This document shows, one piece after another, positions 5,310 to 9,213 of a stretch of 9,213 nucleotides of DNA. The position numbers and the translations under genes are program-made. Position 1 is the first letter of the stretch; each line of letters opens with the position of its first letter. The notes beneath the pieces are model-generated. The model had not been told where the DNA came from. It ran no database searches and was given only the letters and a program-made list of their open reading frames with translations. This stretch comes from Ruminococcus flavefaciens (GTDB lineage: Bacteria > Bacillota > Clostridia > Oscillospirales > Ruminococcaceae), in contig CADBQF010000256.1 of NCBI GenBank assembly GCA_902796705.1, positions 1 to 9,213 of the forward strand, written 5' to 3'.

Positions 5310-8300
5310 TTAAAGAGTGGAGTTCTCATTTATGATCTCCCCCTTTCGCCGTAATACGAAGAATATAGCCGAAGCAGCAAGTATCACCAGAACTATTACG
5401 TATGGAGCTGATGTCTCGCCTGCACCCGTTACCGGTATGGGGTAGGTGTTGACAACGTCTATACGTGTATCTTCGCTGATATTTGCAGCTAACTGCTGCT
5501 GTGTCACGGAAGCTTCAACTCCGTTGACAGAAGCAGTCATCTCGAAACTTCCCTCTGCTGATTCTGTTATAGTGTAATCGCCTGCGGACAATCCGTAGAT
5601 AGTCACAATGTCGTCCTTGTGAAGCGTCAGTTCGATCACATTTGCATCAGCAGATACAGTCTCCGTATCATAACCGCTGATATAGTAGCTGTTAAAGGTG
5701 ATGCTGTCTGAACTGATAGTGAATGTGAAATCATCTGTTCCACCCGCATCGCCTTTTACTGTTTTGCTGAGTGTAAGCTCATATCCCTTTACTTTGTAGA
5801 TAGCATAAACTACAGGTGAGGAGGGCATCACAGCCGGTTCATCGCCTTCATTGAAGCGATAGTACATATCCCCGTCAATGATATCGATATTGAGAGTTTT
5901 GCTGTTAGAATCTATCAATACCTCTGACTCGTTTCCTATCGATAGTCTGTTAAGGTCGAGTTTTAGCATATCGTCCTGATGATCGAGATCAGGAGGGATA
6001 AGGAACGCAGGATTTCCGGGAGTCGATATCTGTGAAAGAAGCAGTCCTTTTTCCGATGTTACAGGAAGAACTTCACCCTGAGAGATAGGAGTAATATTTC
6101 CTGTATAGACTATGCCGTTCCTTGTAAGAGGATCGATATCGATAAGCTCTCCGCCGGGAGTCTCGAACTTATAAACGATAGTCGGCTTTTCACAGTATAC
6201 GAACCATATATCGTTATCACCGAGCAGATCTTCGGTCGAATTATTGAAATAGTATGAATACATTTCATCGCCGGTCTGTCCGAAAGAAACGGAAGAGATA
6301 TCGTTTTTGGCAGTTTCGACTGTTCCGTTTTCGTCTTTGCTTCCGGAGATGATACCGAGGAAAATATACTTGTCGGGGTTATTTATGAGTTCGTCCGGAG
6401 ATACCTGACCGGAGATATTCCATGTACCGGCACCGTTGAAGATATGCTCGTAAATATCTGCATCGTTCGTTCTGAGATCGTCAGCAGAAGATATCATTCC
6501 TCCGCTTTTAAGAGCAACATGAAGATCGAGCTTCAACTGGTGAGTATTGATGTAAGTGATCGTTACCGGAGCGGAATTTGCCGAAGATGTGTATGAGCTT
6601 TTGTAGATGTTATTGTCACTGCTCACTGCTGCGTCATTTATTGTGGTATAATCGGTCTTGGGGAGCTGTTCTATTGTGATAGTTTGAGAAATACTTGTTG
6701 TTATTGTATCTGAGTACATGACATCGTATTTTACTCCGTTATGTGTATATTGTTGCTGTTTGTCATTAACGATATACGGTTCATAATCGGTAGAAACAGT
6801 TGCGGGTGCTGTATAAAACAAAACATAAGAATCAGAACCGTCATTTGACAAATACAATGTTTTTTCAAGAACAGTTTTGCTTTCAGAATAATCTTGAGGT
6901 GACGGAGCATAGATCCCTGTGTTAAGATCTCTCCACCAATTTCTATAATATCTGTATTTCCTTGTAACTGTTTTATTTTCTGTCTGTTCGATCTTGATGA
7001 TGTACTCAAATTCCTCCGACATATCTTCCGGCAGGCCTATCGTCTTTTCTGTGAGGTTCACGATAGTCGGACGCTGCTCGTAGTAAACTACATAGAGTTC
7101 CATATCGTAGCCGCAATTATGCCAGTTTACACCGTCTGTCGAATAAACGAAACCACGCCATGTATTTTCCACCCGGAGAGAAGGTCTGTTTGTGTCGCTT
7201 TCTGAATAGTCAGTGATTATTTTCAGTTCGGAAGCGTTCGCTGCATTTTTGCTTCCGACAGCGAATGAATAATAATGATATTGATTATTCGCCCAGTCTA
7301 CCGGTTGGTCAACATTACCTGTATCTCCCATGATATACGGTACTTTGGAGACATCTGCGATCCTCGGTGCAGCCGGTTTTACGTCAAGATCAGCACCGGT
7401 GCTGCCGTCTTCAGATTCAAGAGTACCTTCGATAGTCATGAGTTTGTAGCGTATTTTGACTTTTTCCGGACTTGTATAGTAGATAAGGTAAACGTCTTCC
7501 TCAGCCGGATCAAAGCTATGTTCAGAGCCGTCGCTGTAGAGGACTTTTACTTCCATTGCATCGGTATCATACCAGATCTTTGTTATCATGGTATCTTCCG
7601 AAACATTTTTGTAATCGTCCTCGCCGTTGCCCTGTGTGCAGGCGAATACCCAGTCAAGGCCGCTGATCTTTTCTGCATCTGCATATGCGTCAGCATCAGC
7701 TTTATCGAGGAACTCGGCATAATTCTCATTGTTGAGTACGATCTTTGTGTCAGTGCCGTCAATGAGCCAGTCATCGTGCTTTTCCCAGACCTTGTTGGTC
7801 GTATCGACGAGATGAACATTGATCTTGATAGGAGAACTCCAGCAGCCGTAAAGCACCAGATAATCTTTATCCTGTCCGATAAGATCCTGAGTGATCGGAG
7901 TACTGAAATCAAAAGCGTTTTTCATGACACCTACAGAAGTCTGCTTATCAAGTGACCAGCAGCGGAAAATCTCTTCGGTGTTATCTGATGTAGGGATATA
8001 TGCAGGCTTATCGACAGTCGAATTGAGATTGACCGTCGTATAGTACATCTGCTTTTCGCTGTCCCATGTATATTCCGACCAGTCGCCGCCCCACCTTTCG
8101 GGAGTGTTCTCATCGCCGTTGTTCTTGTCGAAGTAGACACGTACTTCCCACTGTGCATAGAGGATAAGGGGTTCATCAGTATCGACATAAGTTTTTATAC
8201 TGTCGGGATCGAAGAAATTTTTGCTTCCGTCGGGCTGAGTTGACCAGCCGAGGAAATGATAGCCGTGATTTGAGAAACCTACGCCGTTGCTGAGCTTTAC

Positions 8301-9213
8301 AGCAGAATTGTTCACGAGGTCGCTTACTGTGAGCTGTGTATCTGTAGCGGAATATTCCGTACCTTTCTGACCGTCTATGCCGTTTATCCTGAACTGTCCG
8401 ATAACAGCACCGCCGGCATTTTCAGGCTTGACAGCTTCAACTGTGTCGATCTGACCGCCGTTAGCATCGTAGATGATGCAGGCTGTCTTGATCTCTTCAT
8501 AAACAGCGTCCATGATGATGACGTGTTTTGTCTCGACTGCACCTGTATCAGGATCGATCTGTGATACAGACTGAGCATAATCTGAGCTGAACTTGAAGCT
8601 CTGACCGGGATAGTATATCTTGCCGGACGTATCGTTTCTTATACGCCAGCCGATGAAGTTCAGACCTTCCGGAGCTTTTGCAACTCGTGTTACGACGATA
8701 TCAGCATGGTCGGCATAGTCGTCGGCATCGAGGAATTCAAATTCCTTCTCATTCATGTCGCCGTCATCGATAGTACCGTTTCCGGCATCATATCTGATAT
8801 TGTAAGTACCGAGCTGCTTCCAGTGGAGGCGAAGGAAAGTATTCTTAGTGATACGTGTTCCGAAGTTATACGGAACTTCCTCACCGTTTTCCTTGACTTC
8901 ATACCAGCCGAGATAACGGTAAACGCCGGGAGCTTCTCTGTACCTTGTAGGACTTGTAGCTTTTGAGATATCTGTGGTATAGCCAGCACCACGGTCTTTT
9001 ATATCATCTTCTGCTGCCGTCCATTCATCACCGAGTCCCCAGTAAGCTCTGTCGTGCTTCATGTAGTAGTATTCGCCGTTGACATCGGCTTCATAGTTTC
9101 TTGTAACAGTCTTGTATTCTTCGATAGGATCGCCGTTATAAGCTTCCCAGTAGAATGTAGACTGATTAAGAGTGAGAACACCGCCGTTGGGATCGATCTC
9201 TATTTTGAACCAG
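5310..9213 (-). CDS. Giant modular sortase-anchored surface protein, probable pilus tip/ancillary adhesin (partial)
   Basis: The frame is open from the TAA at 5312-5310 to the right edge. The ATG at 9062 is only an internal Met, since 50 more in-frame codons without a stop precede it (beginning WFKIEIDPNGGVLTLNQSTF). At least 1300 residues are visible; the signal peptide and N-terminus are missing. Numbered from the Met at 9062: InlB-type B-repeat-like modules at about 87-190 and 194-306 (YDAGNG...FIGW, YDANGG...FLGW...LYAQW); a run of more diverged modules to about 1090; a cryptic CnaB-like domain at about 664-842; a terminal CnaB-like domain at about 1092-1207 (Lys1100, Glu1167, Asn1205); sorting signal IPVTG (1209-1213); a membrane helix; and an RRKGE stop-transfer end. 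It is rich in Asp, Asn and Tyr. It is first in the visible operon, 116 bp before the pilin, as tip adhesins often are. The binding target is unknown. Confidence 0.9.
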   Translation of the reverse strand, partial: WFKIEIDPNGGVLTLNQSTFYWEAYNGDPIEEYKTVTRNYEADVNGEYYYMKHDRAYWGLGDEWTAAEDDIKDRGAGYTTDISKATSPTRYREAPGVYRYLGWYEVKENGEEVPYNFGTRITKNTFLRLHWKQLGTYNIRYDAGNGTIDDGDMNEKEFEFLDADDYADHADIVVTRVAKAPEGLNFIGWRIRNDTSGKIYYPGQSFKFSSDYAQSVSQIDPDTGAVETKHVIIMDAVYEEIKTACIIYDANGGQIDTVEAVKPENAGGAVIGQFRINGIDGQKGTEYSATDTQLTVSDLVNNSAVKLSNGVGFSNHGYHFLGWSTQPDGSKNFFDPDSIKTYVDTDEPLILYAQWEVRVYFDKNNGDENTPERWGGDWSEYTWDSEKQMYYTTVNLNSTVDKPAYIPTSDNTEEIFRCWSLDKQTSVGVMKNAFDFSTPITQDLIGQDKDYLVLYGCWSSPIKINVHLVDTTNKVWEKHDDWLIDGTDTKIVLNNENYAEFLDKADADAYADAEKISGLDWVFACTQGNGEDDYKNVSEDTMITKIWYDTDAMEVKVLYSDGSEHSFDPAEEDVYLIYYTSPEKVKIRYKLMTIEGTLESEDGSTGADLDVKPAAPRIADVSKVPYIMGDTGNVDQPVDWANNQYHYYSFAVGSKNAANASELKIITDYSESDTNRPSLRVENTWRGFVYSTDGVNWHNCGYDMELYVVYYEQRPTIVNLTEKTIGLPEDMSEEFEYIIKIEQTENKTVTRKYRYYRNWWRDLNTGIYAPSPQDYSESKTVLEKTLYLSNDGSDSYVLFYTAPATVSTDYEPYIVNDKQQQYTHNGVKYDVMYSDTITTSISQTITIEQLPKTDYTTINDAAVSSDNNIYKSSYTSSANSAPVTITYINTHQLKLDLHVALKSGGMISSADDLRTNDADIYEHIFNGAGTWNISGQVSPDELINNPDKYIFLGIISGSKDENGTVETAKNDISSVSFGQTGDEMYSYYFNNSTEDLLGDNDIWFVYCEKPTIVYKFETPGGELIDIDPLTRNGIVYTGNITPISQGEVLPVTSEKGLLLSQISTPGNPAFLIPPDLDHQDDMLKLDLNRLSIGNESEVLIDSNSKTLNIDIIDGDMYYRFNEGDEPAVMPSSPVVYAIYKVKGYELTLSKTVKGDAGGTDDFTFTISSDSITFNSYYISGYDTETVSADANVIELTLHKDDIVTIYGLSAGDYTITESAEGSFEMTASVNGVEASVTQQQLAANISEDTRIDVVNTYPIPVTGAGETSAPYVIVLVILAASAIFFVLRRKGEIINENSTL
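5424..5438 (-). other. Sorting motif IPVTG of the large surface protein
   Basis: An LPXTG-type motif followed by a hydrophobic stretch (SAPYVIVLVILAASAIFFVL) and Arg-Arg-Lys. This is a complete sortase signal, with expected cleavage between Thr and Gly. Confidence 0.85.
5442..5789 (-). other. Terminal CnaB-like isopeptide domain of the large protein
   Basis: Residues about 1092-1207 (numbered from the Met at 9062) run from GYELTLSKTVKG to DVVNTYP. Lys1100 in the first strand, Glu1167 in TITES and Asn1205 in the last strand fit the Lys-Asn isopeptide plan with an assisting Glu. It resembles domain 2 of the neighbouring pilin and would form the wall-proximal stalk. Confidence 0.65.
6537..7073 (-). 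other. Cryptic internal CnaB-like domain in an AT-rich segment
   Basis: Residues about 664-842 (numbered from the Met at 9062). They start PTIVNLTEKTIGLPEDMSEE and end VTITYINTHQL. Lys673 and Asn839 sit where CnaB domains place the linked pair, and TITIEQL (Glu798) could supply the acid. The DNA here is richer in A+T than the flanking repeats (about 17 G+C of 60 in 6841-6900 by hand count). Domain identity is tentative. Confidence 0.4.
8145..8804 (-). repeat. Two InlB B-repeat-like modules (protein level)
   Basis: Two tandem modules at residues about 87-190 and 194-306 (numbered from the Met at 9062). Each opens with YDAGNG or YDANGG, carries FIGW or FLGW before its middle, and closes with a strand ending DAVYEE or LYAQWE. 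These are hallmarks of Listeria/Bacteroides-type B-repeats (beta-grasp-like stalk units). The DNA is diverged, so there is no obvious nucleotide repeat. Confidence 0.65.

Noticed and set aside
7275..7955. 226-residue open frame on the plus strand inside the large surface-protein gene
   Set aside because: It is antisense to a well-supported coding frame, lacks an SD and resembles no known family; codon bias of the real gene explains it.
5310..9062. The large surface protein as a complete gene starting at ATG 9062
   Set aside because: The same frame stays open to the window edge with plausible protein, 9062 has no SD or signal peptide, and the upstream residues continue a repeat-like sequence.
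1..9213. CRISPR array, insertion sequence, tRNA or integrase
   Set aside because: No regularly spaced identical repeats, transposase or integrase motifs, or tRNA-like cloverleaf were noticed on either strand by eye.

Overview
The window looks like chromosomal DNA from a low-to-moderate-GC Gram-positive Firmicute, most like a gut or rumen clostridium of the Ruminococcus/Oscillospiraceae type. The basis is sortase-anchored surface proteins, near-consensus sigma-A promoters, Shine-Dalgarno (SD) sequences ahead of most genes, and a clostridial-style radical SAM protein. There is no rRNA or other phylogenetic marker, so the genus is an inference.

There are two blocks. Block 1 (1-2352) is a divergent pair. 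A UDP-glycosyltransferase-like gene of the MGT/GT1 type runs left on the minus strand and off the window edge (1-1060). A radical SAM gene runs right (1246-2352). The 185-bp region between them holds a good sigma-A promoter for each gene. It also holds a palindrome overlapping the glycosyltransferase promoter, and a 14-bp element repeated in mirror orientation just upstream of each gene. A strong two-way hairpin terminator (2364-2425) closes this block against the next.

Block 2 (2432-9213, all minus strand, so read right to left) is a probable sortase-assembled pilus or surface-fibre operon. The order is: a giant modular surface protein (5310 to beyond the right edge, at least 1300 residues visible, C-terminal IPVTG sorting signal); an FctA/Spy0128-like two-domain pilin (3793-5193, signal peptide, C-terminal ISVTG sorting signal); a class B sortase (2874-3758); and a degenerate CheY-like receiver (2432-2842) with Asn where the phosphorylated Asp should be. 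The likely scheme is that the sortase cleaves the VTG-type signals, polymerises the pilin and joins the large protein as tip or ancillary subunit, with internal isopeptide bonds stiffening the CnaB-like domains. The role of the receiver is unknown.

The layout resembles the streptococcal FCT-type pilus islands (adhesin, FctA backbone, class B sortase). The pseudo-receiver, the P-to-S change in the pilin sorting signal, the hairpin over the sortase start and the module array of the large protein are not part of that familiar plan. No tRNA, rRNA, CRISPR array, insertion sequence or prophage gene was seen.
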